This document shows positions 27,461-39,185 of a stretch of DNA of 64,000 bases, piece after piece. How positions within the stretch are numbered: position 1 is the stretch's first letter; each line of letters opens with the position of its first letter. A program made the position numbers and the translations under genes. The notes below the pieces were generated by a model, which saw only the letters and a list, made by a program, of their open reading frames with translations, ran no database searches and was not told where the DNA came from. The stretch is from Kalaharituber pfeilii (Eukaryota; Ascomycota; Pezizomycetes; Pezizales; Pezizaceae), in contig WHUZ01000036.1 in NCBI GenBank assembly GCA_015179045.1, positions 186,001 through 250,000 on the forward strand. Reading direction: 5' to 3'.

Positions 27461-30400
27461 ATGTCCTTCGGGGTTGGCATCGGTGATTTCCTGGCGGTGA
27501 GCAAACTGGCATGGAGCCTGTATCATGACTGCTTTCTTGTGGCCCGGGGTGCTCCTCAGGAGTTTAGACTCCTTGTGGATGAACTCAGGACATTATATGC
27601 GACGGTGCCGCTTTTTGAAGCTGAGCTCAAGAACCCAGATTCTCTTTTGGTGCGCGGTGGGGCAGATCGAGAGAGGATGATAAAGGAGCTAATCAAGAGC
27701 CTTGAACAAACACTCAATGCACTATATGACATGTATCACAAACATCGAAATATTGGGGTTACCTCTCGAATTGGCTTGAAACGGGGGTGGGATAAACTCA
27801 AGTGGGCATTGGATGTAAAAGAAATTGACGCACTCCGGAACAAGGTTCAGTACCACAGCCTCTGCTATGACTAGTAGTTAACTGCTTATCACAGCTCACT
27901 TATCATAATGGGGTATTATCTTTGCTCCTTACGTGCGTTGGAAAGTATGAATAGTCTCAGCACATTGAATATATTAGTGAAAGGGGAATCACAGTGACAG
28001 TATTGTACTAATACTATATTATGCCTGCAGTTCATCTCTTCAACGGTTGGAATCGACGACAAAAGCCATTGAAGCTGGGATCGAGGAACTCCAGATTTTC
28101 TTGGAACAAATCCAAAGTACTGGAAGTCTCTCGCATACAGCCCCTGTTCTTGGATCTGTTCCAGGCGTGACAGGATCCGTAACAGATGGGGCGCATACTG
28201 GCACAGGAACACATGCTACTACCAACAATTTCACCATGATCGCCTTTAGTAAGCGATGTATGCAAGCAGCCGAAATCTTTCAGCGTTGGAAGGCAATTGG
28301 TATTGAAGAGTGGATTAAAGTAGCTAGATGGTGGTTGTTAAAAGTATGGTTCTGAATATACGTTATCTATTTCCTAATCATTTGCCAGTATATACTTACT
28401 GTATTTCTAAATAGGCACATACAGAGCTGCGGAACCAAGAGGGGCCTGTGTCACATACGGCTTATTGTAACCTTCTCAAAGCCTCCTGGATACTGAAGAA
28501 CCTGATAGTTATTCACCCTCAAATTAGTTTTGTCGAATCAACAGTGCAGTATGAAGTAATGAGCCTGACTGAGGTAAGGTAGAATATTTTCATAATCAAT
28601 CTCGAGAATATCGATATTGACTGGAATGAGGCCACCAATGAGGAGTTTAGATGGTTGCAGGCGTCGAAGGCTGAGCTACCTGCGCTCAAAGACCTTGCTT
28701 GCGACAACTTGCAGATATGGGAAGGACAAGCACAAAGCTCACTATTGGAGCCTGCTGCCAACAGAGAGGATGACGGAAATGCGTGGGTCATGTCCGATGA
28801 TTATATTCTATTTCGAAGGTGAGGACACCTCTTTTTTTTTTTTTCTTTATCTCATTACTCGCATACCGCCCTATGGGCTGTAGCGAGGGAGGACACCACT
28901 AGCCATACTTCCATCGGCGCACTACTGCTGCTGTAGTGGGATTGAAGAGTTCGTTACAAAGATCGTGTTGTAGCTGCTTGCACTGCCACTCTAGAATGTG
29001 ATGTCGTCTAACTTGTAGACATAGGTTTGCTCTATATGAGGCCGATCATCATCGAACACAAGTCCCTTGTCTAGTATTGCTCCTTGTGAACAGGAAATCC
29101 ATGGAGGCCCGTCTAGTCATTCACGATCAGACCTGGCGATGCCTGGCCGAATTTCACTTTACAGGTATATCCACCAATTTACTATTCTGACATATATAGT
29201 GTGCATTGCTCGAACTGCAGCTAACATTGTAATAGCTCAGGCAGTTCATGACTACCAAGGCCAGTTCATTCGAGGAACAAACTATGTGAAGTTAGCAGGA
29301 CATCAGTTGACCATATTCCACCAGTTAGGTTGGAGCCCTTCCAGTTTTCGTCTCCTATGTAATATAGCTCACATTTGTATTAGATATGAACGTCCTTTAT
29401 GTCATGCTGCTCGCATATGTACAATTCAATTTAGTGCTCTATACAGATGATACTTCCCTAAGCTTAAATACACACTATGGGTTTATATTGCTTATTGCAA
29501 TGAGACTATTATATTCTGATGCGACTAAATATCTTCTGCGAATGCCAGTACATCAGGAGGCCGAAAACACAAATGAGAGCTCAGCTCATTATTTTCTCCC
29601 AGCCGTGCAGGTTGCTGCTCAGGTCTTCCTAGATGCATCCACAGATGGAATGATTGTAACCGACAACGACATACAACAGGATATCGACGCACCCGAATCA
29701 TTCCTCAGATGGATGCTAGACCAAGGCTACGAGCAGCCGATTAGAGAATTATTGAGGGAAAAAGGACTGAGCCCTCCGAAGGACGGCCTCAAAGATTGGT
29801 TGTCACCAAAGGGTACTATATGCAAAGAGCGTATAGATGTGTTCTGCTTGTGGCTACCGTTAGGTCTACCTCCTCAGAAAATCATCCGGCAGAATCAGTT
29901 GGTATTTTCCGCAAATGTATACGGCCACGCAGCAGTTGTATGGTTACTATTGAACCAGCAAGTCGACACCGAGCTGCGGAATGCAGATGGCCATACAGCA
30001 CTCCATGCCGCAGCCATTGCGGGTCATGAGGCAATAGTAAAACTCCTTCTCCACTCTGGAGCTAACATCGAGGCCGCTGCCAGGTGGAAGAAGATGGCAC
30101 TGCACTTTGCTGCCGAAAACGGCCATTTTGAAACAGTCAAAGTGCTGCTCGACGCTGGAGCTAACATCGACACCACTACCGAGCACGAGGAGACGGCACT
30201 GCACTTTGCTGCCCACAACGGCCATTTTGAAACAGTCAAAGCGCTGCTCAAGTTTGGAGCCAACATCGAGGCCACTACCGAGCGCAAGAGGACGGCACTG
30301 CACTGTGCTGCTGAATACGGCCATGTTGAAACAGTCAAAGCGCTGCTTGCCTCTGGAGCTAATATTGAGGCCACTGTCGAGAACAAGAACGTGGCACTGC

Positions 30401-31672
30401 ACCTTGCTGCCCAAAACGGCCATGTTGAAACAGTCAAAGTGCTGCTCGACTCTGGAGCTAACATCGAGGCCACTGCCAACTTCAAGCGGACGGCACTGCA
30501 CTATGCTGCCGAAAACGGCCATTTTGAAACAGTCAAAGTGCTGCTCGACGCTGGAGCTAACATCGACACCACCACTACCGAGGACGAGGAGACGGCACTG
30601 CACTTTGCTGCCAAAAACGGCCATTTTGAAACAGTCAAAGCGCTGCTCAAGTTTGGAGCCAACATCGAGGCCAGTATCAAGTACGGGAGGACGGCACTGC
30701 ACTTAGCTACCCAAAACGGCCATGCTGAAATAGTCAAAGTGTTGGTTAACTCTGGAGCTAATACCGAGGCCACTACCGAGTTCAATAATGACACGGCACT
30801 GCTCTTTGCTGTCCAAAACGGCCATGTTGAAACAGTCAAAGTGCTGCTCGACGGTGGAGCTAACACCGAGGCCACTGGCCAATACAATGACGCGGCACTG
30901 CAATTTGCTGCCAGAAGGCGCCATGTTGAAAGAGTCAAAGCGCTGCTCGACTCTGGAGCTAATATTGAGGCTACTATGAATTTCAAGCAGATGGCCTTGC
31001 ACTTTGCTGCCGCAAATGGCCATGTTGAAATAGTCAAAGCGCTGCTCGACTCTGGAGCTAACATCGAGGCCACTGCCCAGTACAATGGCACGGCACTGCA
31101 CTCTGCTGCCATAAACAGCCATGTTGAAAACAGTCAAAGTGCTGCTCGACTCTGGAGCTAACATTGAGGCCACTACCGTGGAAAATCATACAGCACTGCA
31201 CTTAGCTGTTATAAACGGCCATGTTGAAACAGTCAAAGTGCTGCTCGACTCTGGAGCTAATATCGAGGCCACTACCTGGTGCAAGGAGACGGCACTGCAC
31301 TTTGCTGCCAGACACAACCATGTTGAAACAGTCAAAGTGCTGCTCGACTCTGGAGCTAATATCGAGGCCACTACCGGCTTCAAGCAGACGGCACTGCACT
31401 TTGCTGCCGGAAACGGCCATGTTGAAACAGTCAAAGCGCTGCTTGACGCTAGAGCTAACATCAAGGCCACTACCGACTACAAGCAGACGGCACTGCACTT
31501 TGCTGCCGAAAACGGCAATGTTGAAACAGTCAAAGCGCTGCTTGACGCTAGAGCTAATATCGAGGCTACTACCATTTTCAAGGAGACGGCACTGCACTGT
31601 GCTGCCAGAAACCGCCGTGTTGAAATAGTCAAAGTGTTGGTTGACGCTAGAGCTAACAGTGAAGACCGTTAA
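27461..31672 (+). pseudogene. HeLo-like / ankyrin-repeat gene, copy 2, frameshifted
   Basis: Same exon plan as copy 1: 27461-27849, 28031-28343, 28415-28573, 28631-28818, 29025-29164, 29221 onward, and an ankyrin exon to TAA at 31670-31672. The N-terminal domain differs from copy 1 only at single residues (LVWSL to LAWSL). It has 18 ankyrin repeats, one 102-bp unit fewer than copy 1. One extra A in the run 31127-31130 (GTTGAAAACAG for GTTGAAACAG) shifts the frame in repeat 13 and truncates the product after ENSQSAARLWS. The remaining repeats are open in the shifted frame to 31672. Where copy 1 has TAA at about 9042, this copy reads ATA, so each copy carries a different potential lesion. A shortened receptor could still be made. 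Confidence 0.75.
28821..28897 (-). mobile_element. Mini-retroposon in ankyrin-gene intron, copy 2
   Basis: Counterpart of 8499-8575. Unit 28830-28888 between perfect GAGGACACC duplications (28821-28829; 28889-28897). The perfect duplication here shows that the single mismatch in copy 1 arose later. Confidence 0.85.
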
Positions 31673-32130
31673 CAGGGAAGCACTCGACAGCAGCAAATCT
31701 TTCTTTCCTTCAGGGCCATGGGAACATAGTCATTCTGCTGCTCCATTCTAGCGCTAAACGTGCAGGTACTATTTATCACTCTTCCAACGGTAGCGGCGGC
31801 TACGCACTCAGTTTAATTCATGAGCATGACGCTAGGACGGTGGAACTGGTTCAGGCTTACATTTCAACACCTTTTTTTTTTCTACCTTATCTTTCCTTTT
31901 CATTTTAATTTCCCTTTATTTGTAACTAGACCTCGCCATAGCCCACAGGGCGGCATGCGAGTACTGATATAAAAAAAAAGAAAAAAAAACAAAAAACAAA
32001 GCTAGGAACGATATACAGACTCAATCGAGAGGGACAGCAATGAACAATATTGTGTAATGCAGACATGTGGTAATTTTTCACATTGCTATGTACCTCGCCA
32101 TACCCCATAGAGCGGCACATAAGTAATGAT

Positions 32131-32174
<44 letters not shown>

Positions 32175-32669
32175 ATCGCTGTTATTATAGGGTCAACATC
32201 AAACTCATCTCTTCCGCTTCCCATACTTTACTACTTGGGATCAAGGTTTCATAACCTGGTTTTTTGCAATCTTGCCTCTTGTTCTTCTGGGTTTGTGTCC
32301 ATGATTCTGTTTTCTTTTCCCCCCTCAGCACTATTGAAGATCGTGGGTCATTCATTTATGTAACTACATTTTTGTATGTACATTGTTTTTTCCTTTATGC
32401 TAGCATTCATTCTTTGTGCAGTCTAGCAAGGCTATACACGAGTGTTAAAAAATAAAAGGTAAGGCATCACGTGAATAGTCCTACACTGTGAAACAATGAA
32501 TATTTGGGCCAACCACCTGGGGCCCTGGCAATCTAGGTGCTAGCCTTGAAGCATCTTACCCTACCAAAGACAAAATGTAACTTATATTGTATTAATATTA
32601 TTGTAATGCTGTCTTATCAAGTCACTGTAAGCTATGGCATTAATGTTGATAAATTCATATGGTAGTACA
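31673..32669 (+). other. 3' flank of ankyrin copy 2 with two family-B tails
   Basis: Tails at 31930-32000 and 32093-32173. The second has an uninterrupted A-run of roughly 40 bases, compared with about 15-20 in copy 1, showing homopolymer instability. No gene recognised. Confidence 0.6.
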
Positions 32670-32670
32670 T

Positions 32671-32680
32671 ATTAGGACGG

Positions 32681-32720
<40 letters not shown>

Positions 32721-34160
32721 CATTACTCGCATATCGCCCTAGGGGCTATGGCGAGGTATAAATTAAGGAGAGAAAAATAATAGCTAAGTACAAGTGGTGC
32801 CCGCGGTGCTCATACATGGTGCGGGTTGAAGTGAAAAGAATAGCCTCCAAGCCAAGTACCGAGACCTGTCTATTTCCTTCCTCTGTCCGGCTCGTACTGG
32901 CTCGTCCCCAACCACCTTCCTCCCAGTCTAACTTTCCCGATGTCCTTCGGTGTCTCTAAGTATACTACCGCAGAGCTTGTCTTCTTACCTTCCTGCAATA
33001 AAATTGACTTCTTCCGCAGCCATCTAATTCCTGTAGTCTTTCCCATTTCTGCATTGGAAGCCTCCAGCCATCTTCTGACATTCCCTAAGTCTTTCCTCAG
33101 GGCTATGCATGGACGACAATGCCGTGTTTTGTAGTGGTGTTGTCGGGGTGGTTGGGGCGAGTGATCTGGCTTTGGAGCGTGGAGGTGAGGTCTTGGGGCG
33201 GGTAGGGTGAGAGGGGGTGTGGGTGAGTTCCGTTCTAGTGGTGGCGGGGGCGCCTGGGGAGGGGTGTCTTGACGACAGGCACCGCGGGGGGGATGTCGCT
33301 TTGGGTGACCGCAGGTGCTGTGGCAATTTTCTTTGCCTCTTTGTCGTCGAGTTGTCTCTTGAGGGCGTACGGGGTGGCAGACACCGCTTTGCCCTTTCGT
33401 TTCCTGGTGTTTGCGGGCCCTGGACTGGGCGCCGGCGCTGCAAGAGGGGGGGACGGCTCCTCCATGAGCGCGGTGTGGATCGGACTGAAGCCTAGGGCTT
33501 CGGGTGTGGGCTCCGCCGGCTCCGCGTGTATGGTGGTGACGGGGCTGAACCCCAGAGGCGGCGGCGTAGGGGGGGTTGGAGGTTGGGTGGTGTGACTGGG
33601 ATGTAGAGCTCTGGGATGGCGTCACCCGGTTCTAATCCGAATGTCCCCGCAGCAGTTCCATCTTTGAACGTCACGATAAGTAGGGCGCCATGCGATGGGG
33701 CGTCGTATGTTTTCTTTGCCCTATGCATCCACAGGGAATTGAGTACCTTAGGCCATGGAATGTCAATTTCAAGCAGCTTGCCTGTCACTAAGTCCCAGTC
33801 GGGGGTGGAGGCGGTCTTTCTCTTTTGCGTCTCGACCATTGTGCTACGGGATCGGGCGCGGGGGCGGACGCAGGGGCACTGGGGCGAGGAGGCGGTGGGA
33901 GGGGACCGGTCTTTGGCTTTTTCGGCATTCCTATTGGTGCTTGGTTGGGGTCTTGGCGCGTGGTTGATGTGTGTTGGCAACGACTGAAGATTCCTCGAAA
34001 TTTCACCCCTAGGGGAAATTTGCAGTGTCGGGTGTTTAGGAATGAAAATTAGATCAAAAGACTCAGCACGCTGAGAGCTTTCGATCTATGTGGTTTTCGC
34101 TAGGGCGGACGTTGTGGTTGTACAGTCGCTTCCAAACGCTCGTGTTGATTAGGACGGGTA
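32671..34160 (-). mobile_element. ORF1-only, family-B-tailed element (copy B-2), full length
   Basis: Element 32684-34147 (1464 bp) between perfect 13-bp duplications ATTAGGACGGGTA (32671-32683; 34148-34160). The minus-strand 5' end ACGAGCGTTTGGAAGCGACT and leader hairpins (GATCGAAAGCTCTCAG..CTGAGTCTTTTGATC; TTTCCCCTAGGGGTGAAA) match B-1, as do the 3' UTR palindrome (GAGCACCGCGGGCACCAC) and the hairpin tail. The poly-A is about 33 nt, suggesting a fairly young insertion. Confidence 0.9.
32870..33980 (-). pseudogene. ORF1-like protein of element B-2, frameshifted
   Basis: From about 33980 (minus) the first frame gives a Pro-rich start, then TPDWDLVTGKLLEIDIPWPK..ALLIVTFKDGTAAGTFGLEPGDAIPELYIPV. 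Around 33600-33470 the frame changes to EEPSPPLAAPAPSPGPANTRKRKGK..YALKRQLDDKEAKKIATAP (33465-33235), then to the C-terminal block IALRKDLGNVRRWLEASN..TTGIRWLRKKSILL..GKKTSSAVVYLETPKDIGKVRLGGRWL ending at 32870. At least two frameshifts interrupt it. Shared motifs with B-1 show a common ORF1; the N-terminal halves are divergent. Confidence 0.65.
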
Positions 34161-35049
34161 GTGCAACCAGACTAACTAAAGTATCTCCTTCCACCCTTAC
34201 TCCAATAAGTAAAGCGTGAGATTACTAGATGACACACATATTCTATACCTCTGGCTATTGGCTAGCCTCGTCCTTGTAGGAACTGGAATTGCTACTTAAG
34301 GAAGCAGGACAGGTGTGGCAACTCGAATGAGGAAATGCTGTTTTAGGAAGCAGGGCATTAATTAGCGCGGACCAAAACTCTATAAAATGAGGGTCGAGAG
34401 GTAGAGAAGCTGAAAGGAAAAGACAAGGAGGAATATACACTCCAACAGTCCCTTCTAGCCCTGGAGCATGTGACGCACCAGTAGACAGTTTAGGAAGCAA
34501 TGACCCATCGTAAGCGAGAAACAAACCCGATCTTGGCATGGACTGCCGCCCCAACATATTTTTTTTTATTTTGAGCAATCGCCTGAGAGATGGTAACATT
34601 GAAAAAGAGAATCGACCAAGAAAAAAGGAAAAGAAAGATTCGGAGAGGTAGAAGGATGGGTAGATGTACTAGTCGACTATCATAAAATGCTATCATATAT
34701 AATATAGCTTGTGCCAAGAAGTTGACCTTCTCGCACGTGATCAAATAGCGAAGCTAAGCAAAACTAAGTAGTAGTTAGATACTCGAAATGGCAAATGATC
34801 GAATATTCCAAATCAAATTGGGAACCTAGCGACACCGGGAATTGCTGAAAGAGAGTAGAAATTGAAACGGGCAATAAAGTCTGTTTGAGTTAGCTATCAT
34901 TACACGGATCAGCGACTCCCAATGATAGCAGAGCGAGTTGGCAATTCGGTACAGTCCCCGTCTACAACTTTATCTGAAGCGACCTCAGATAGCATGCCAA
35001 GCCAACCCCGTGCCTGCCCCATGCCAAGACTCGCTTTCGTTGCGTAGAC
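34161..35049. other. Unassigned region
   Basis: No TIR, tail or recognisable protein. A minus frame at 34255-34599 (Ser/Leu-rich) looks accidental. Confidence 0.45.
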
Positions 35050-35540
35050 ACCTTTCGCAACAAGCTCTAGAGCTTCCCGACCCCTGCTGCACCCCCTGCT
35101 ATATAGTCAACGAGGTGTGGCGCAGCTAAAGCTCTGGAGCTTCATGAAGCTCCAGCGAAAAGCTTCACGCCCTGATTAAAGCTCTACAACTTTCGCTGCA
35201 AATATCTCAACAACTACAATAGCTATGGTAAGGCTGAAAGGTATCCTGAGAATTTTAAAAGCCTAAATAATAAACTAATAGGCTTTGGAGTAGGAAAACG
35301 AAGCAAATACTCAAGTATAAGGGGGGGAATCTCGGCGCTGTTGCTGGCGCTCAATCAGCAGGTGTAAAGTAAAGCTCATAATGACCGGTACCTCCTTTTT
35401 TGGCGTTGCTGTGCAGTTTGTGCGGAAGCTCTACTGTAGAGCTCATGCGAAAGGTCTTTTGGCACTCTATCATAGAGCTTACAGGGGTCGACACCCTGGT
35501 TTCTCGGCAGTTGGGAAGCTCTACTGTAGAGCTTGTTGCG
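35050..35540. repeat. Inverted-repeat cluster built on AGCTCTA..TAGAGCT palindromes
   Basis: CCTTTCGCAACAAGCTCTAGAGCTTCCC near 35070 faces GGGAAGCTCTACTGTAGAGCTTGTTGCGACAGG near 35513, an imperfect inverted pair about 440 bp apart. Further palindromes (GCTCTGGAGCTTCATGAAGCTCC at 35133; GAAGCTCTACTGTAGAGCTC at 35427; ACTCTATCATAGAGCTT at 35464) lie between or beside them. It could be a decayed TIR element; no target duplication was found. Confidence 0.5.
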
Positions 35541-37145
35541 ACAGGTCTCTATTCACGCGGCTCCTTCACGCATGACAGCCGCACGTGATAAGTCTCGTGA
35601 TCCTCGTTGCACAGCTCTTGCCCCTTGGATCATTGGTACCCAGCCAACTGCCCATCTCCTCTCCCCTTCATCCCAACCTCCCCGCCACTCCGACATGCTC
35701 TTGGACACCTCCTCTTCTTCCTCTCCCAATTCCAGTCTCTGTTCTTCTCTTCATCCCTGACCCTCATACCCACCTCAGTACCTTTCTCCTCCTGATACGA
35801 CATGCACGACCTTATCCTCGCCGCATTGTCATTACGGCCTGCTCAAGATCCCTTCTACCTTGTTCTCTTTTCCGTTTTGCTGCGATGTTAATAATAATTT
35901 GAGCTGCAACAAAGGGATCCGACCCCGTTTGACCGGAAAAGATAGGAACGATACGCGTAAACTGGAGGACGTCGCGCAGATATTCCTCCTACACAACGTT
36001 CTAGACCACTCGTTTGGTTGCCCTTCTACCACTCGGAAGATAGTCCATATCATTGCGATAGTCCCGGTGATGCCGACAACTGCGGAATTAGAAACTCCCG
36101 TCCGGTCGTTGATTCACGCACAGTCCGATCTCCGCCGTGGTGGCAGAGGGGAAAATGACGGCACGCGAAGCCAATGGATTAGAGTTCCTCACTAAAGTCT
36201 CATCAAAGTCCAGAGCACTTCCGGATTTTTCGTGGAACATCAGCAGCGCCCGCGGAATCCTTTCCCGCGGCATCTGTGTCCGTTCCGTTAACTTGGGGGT
36301 AGATGTTTGCTGCACTGTCCCCACGTGCAAAATTTGTATCCGACTCTTCAAGGTATAGGGGGTCAAGGTTTGCAGGAATCTGCATGCATCGTTCTCTTCA
36401 GTGGAGGATAGAACCGGAGGAGTAGATGTTGTTGAGAGTGGGTCACACTCGGGGCGTTTGGAGGGTATATGAGAACTGAGCATCTCCGGACATCAGGAGG
36501 CACCCTTTCGCCCAGCGCCTCAAAATCTCATTTGTCCTTTTCCTTATATGCAGAGCACTCCACGTTTCTCCCGTACCTCTTCCGGGTCAACAAGATTCGC
36601 TGGGGGAATCACTAACGCTACATCTCCACAACTACCTCGTCGATATACACATTCTTCGTGGGCCTACAATATCTTCCCAATACACCGAGTCAGGGGACTA
36701 TCTCAATTCTCAACCCACTCTCAAAGGATTATATCGATCACTCAATTTACCGAGGTATACCTCAGTCACGCTGTTCCAATTACCCCCTCTCTGCGGAATT
36801 GCCCGAAGCTCTGTCATAATACCGAGCAAAACTTGAGGGCCTATCAATACTCTAAATAGCGGAAAGATGCCGGTGAAGTAATTGGTGCAGTTTTGATATA
36901 CCTCGGAATGGTATGATTACTTGAGTTGAGGAGAGGTTTGTCTGCCAGGGATATCGGTTCGCTATGTGTACGTTATTCAGCTCACTAACTCGGTCATTGG
37001 CATAGGAAGCAAACAGTGAACTCTAAATTCCGTCGCACAACCGGAAACTGAGAGGTGTTTACAGGCATGTGGATTTTGAATATTCCGATTCACAATACTA
37101 CATCACGGTCATCGCCGGGACGACATGGAGGTTTCAAAAACGTGG
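35541..37145. other. Unassigned region with weak open frames
   Basis: Several 60-130 codon frames on both strands (e.g. minus 36088-36483, plus 36548-36859) lack any motif I know. Base composition is balanced, so a decayed gene is possible. No transposon hallmark was seen. Confidence 0.35.
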
Positions 37146-37149
37146 TAAG

Positions 37150-39185
37150 GGAGGAGGTCTTGAGAGAAATCCGGAAGAGGAAGGGTGGGGGTGGTGGCTG
37201 AGGAATTTTTGAGAAAGAGAATATTCACAGAATGGGAATGCAAGGAGAAACGGAAGGATGATCATAGGAGCTCACAGGAGTCCATTATCACCGATCATAT
37301 TTACTTTGGCTGGCGCCAACGCTGAGAAAGACAGAAGAGACCCTGGCAAGAGAGTTGTCGGATGCAGAAATGGATGTGCCCTCCACGTGGACGACATAAA
37401 CGCAACAATATGGGACTGGGAGGGCGCAAAGGACATGGAATAGCTAAGGGTGAGAAGAATTGTCAGGCAGGTAGCAGAACAGAACGGGGTACCGCTAGCG
37501 GAGGCTACATATGGGGATATAGCTATCAAGGGGAGAAAGAGGTGGAGTGACATGGATAGGATAAAAGGGCTGGGGGTCGTTTTCGACTCGACTCTAGACT
37601 TCGATGTCCATTGGAGGGCAAGAACCGAGAAGGCAAGAAAATTGGTGGGGGCTGCGGCATTCACAGGAATAGGTGGAGGAGAGTTGGGGCTGAACCTAAA
37701 GAGCTAGGGCAGTTATACACAGGAATGGTGATGGTGATCACCATGTGGGACTCGGAAATTGGTTGGAGGGACCAGGAGGAATCGCGAAAAGAAGTGAAGA
37801 AATTGCAATACCAGGTCTTGAAGAAGGGGACGGGGGGTATATGCTAACGGTACAGCGAAGGAGGGGTGAATTGCATTGTGCACGTGGAGTTGACATTGGA
37901 TGATGCACACGCAAGGTTCCCCGCACCCTTAGGGCGGCCTGCGATCAATGATATAAAAAAAAAAAAAAAAAAAAAGGTTCCCCGCACGCAGCATGGGAGA
38001 TCCGGCAGGGTACCGGGAACGTTTGGACGACGGACTTCAAGGGGGACAGGAGAGGAGAGAGTGAGGGATTGGAGGGACTGGGACATAGGCTGGACGAAAG
38101 AAAAGGCGGATGCCTTCGAGTCGGTTGCAGGGTACAGCTATGCCATGCCGGAAGGATTAGAAGAGCTAGCACGGAGAGGAGAATGCGAAAAAGTGGACGT
38201 TGAAGAGGTAACAGGAGAATGAAAAGAAGGGAGGAGAGAGAATAGGAAACCTCAATCGAGTGGGTCACGAAAGGGATGGGAGGAGTATACACCGATGGCG
38301 GCGTATATGGAAAAGGAAGGTTGCAGGGGGGGGGAATTGGGAATGGGACAGTAGAGGGGCGGCGGGGAGGGAAGGGGGACGGGGATGGAAACAGGAGCCA
38401 CGGTGTGGGGTGAGGAGATAAAGGGGATAAGGTTAGGTTTAGAACCGATGTAGCAACGATGATACTGACGACTCACAGGCAGAAATTGCAGCAGTGTAGA
38501 GGGCAGGGAGAAGAGGAAAGGCGAGGACGGGGGACAAAAAGGGAGCAGTGGAGGAGGAGATAGCCAGGAGAAAGATGGGAAAATGTGGTGAGGCTGATGT
38601 TGGTGAATGCACACGCTTCAACGGGAATGAGAAAGCGAATGCGGAGGCTAAGGCGAGGATGGGGGGAAGTCAGTGGTCACCGAGGGTGCTGAGGCAGAGC
38701 TGGAACTGGTCGGGGCAATGGCGAGGACGGAACCAAGATACGGAGGCGGAAAGATTGGGTGAGGGGGGGGACGCCAGCACTTTCAAGAGTCAAGGGGATG
38801 ACGAAAGGTTGGGAATTGAGGATGGGAATTGAGGATAGGAGGAGGGAGGGAGGGAGGGAGAGCAATGCGAGTGCCGGGAAAGACAAATGGCGGCACACGT
38901 GGTGTTTGAGGGCGCATTAGCAGAGTACCCAGAAGGATAAGAAAAAATGGGAAGATGTGGATGTGGGAATATTGGAGGAAATGGTGAAGAGCTGGATGTT
39001 CTCGAGCAGCTGTTTTATTCCATCAAACCATTGAGAGCGGGAGGGAAGAGAAGCTGGAGCGAAGGGGGGAGGATCATGTAGCTAATTTGTTTTGTCTTGC
39101 CTTATACTTTCCCTCCAAGCATTGAGGGGGATCCTGCCGTAGCAAGTAGCGGTTACCGAGCTACGTGAAAATACAATTTAAAATA
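37150..39185 (+). pseudogene. Decayed family-A LINE (RT to tail)
   Basis: Plus-strand fragments match the family-A ORF2 at 52579-54822: RSPLSPIIFTLAGAN.., CALHVDDINATIWDWEGAKDM (YVDD box with Tyr lost), DFDVHWRARTEKARKLVGAAAF, LYTGMVMVITMWDSEIGWRDQ, then an RNase H start VYTDGGVYG at about 38285. Frames change repeatedly and stops are frequent. It ends in a degenerate family-A tail (CCTGCCGTAGCAAGTAGCGG, TTACCGAGCTACGTGAAAAT) at 39130-39178. A family-B mini-insertion interrupts it at 37927. Confidence 0.75.
37913..37987 (+). mobile_element. Mini-retroposon, truncated family-B tail
   Basis: Unit 37927-37973: CCTTAGGGCGGCCTGCGATC, AATGATAT and poly-A. Perfect 14-bp duplication AAGGTTCCCCGCAC (37913-37926; 37974-37987). 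Only about 31 nt of element sequence, cut inside the hairpin loop. Confidence 0.9.

Larger units (their letters stand above)
21634..32669 (+). repeat. Segmental duplication, copy 2
   Basis: Same order as 3057-12394, minus element B-1 (empty site GGCGTTTTTCTT at 21679-21690), plus an LTR retrotransposon (22000-26071). Coordinates through most of the ankyrin gene differ from copy 1 by a constant 20322, showing few indels. It ends in GGTAGTACA (to 32669), where copy 1 runs into the pogo-like element; here an unrelated TATTAGGACGGG follows. A 20-bp segment at about 32617-32637 is absent from copy 1. Confidence 0.95.
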
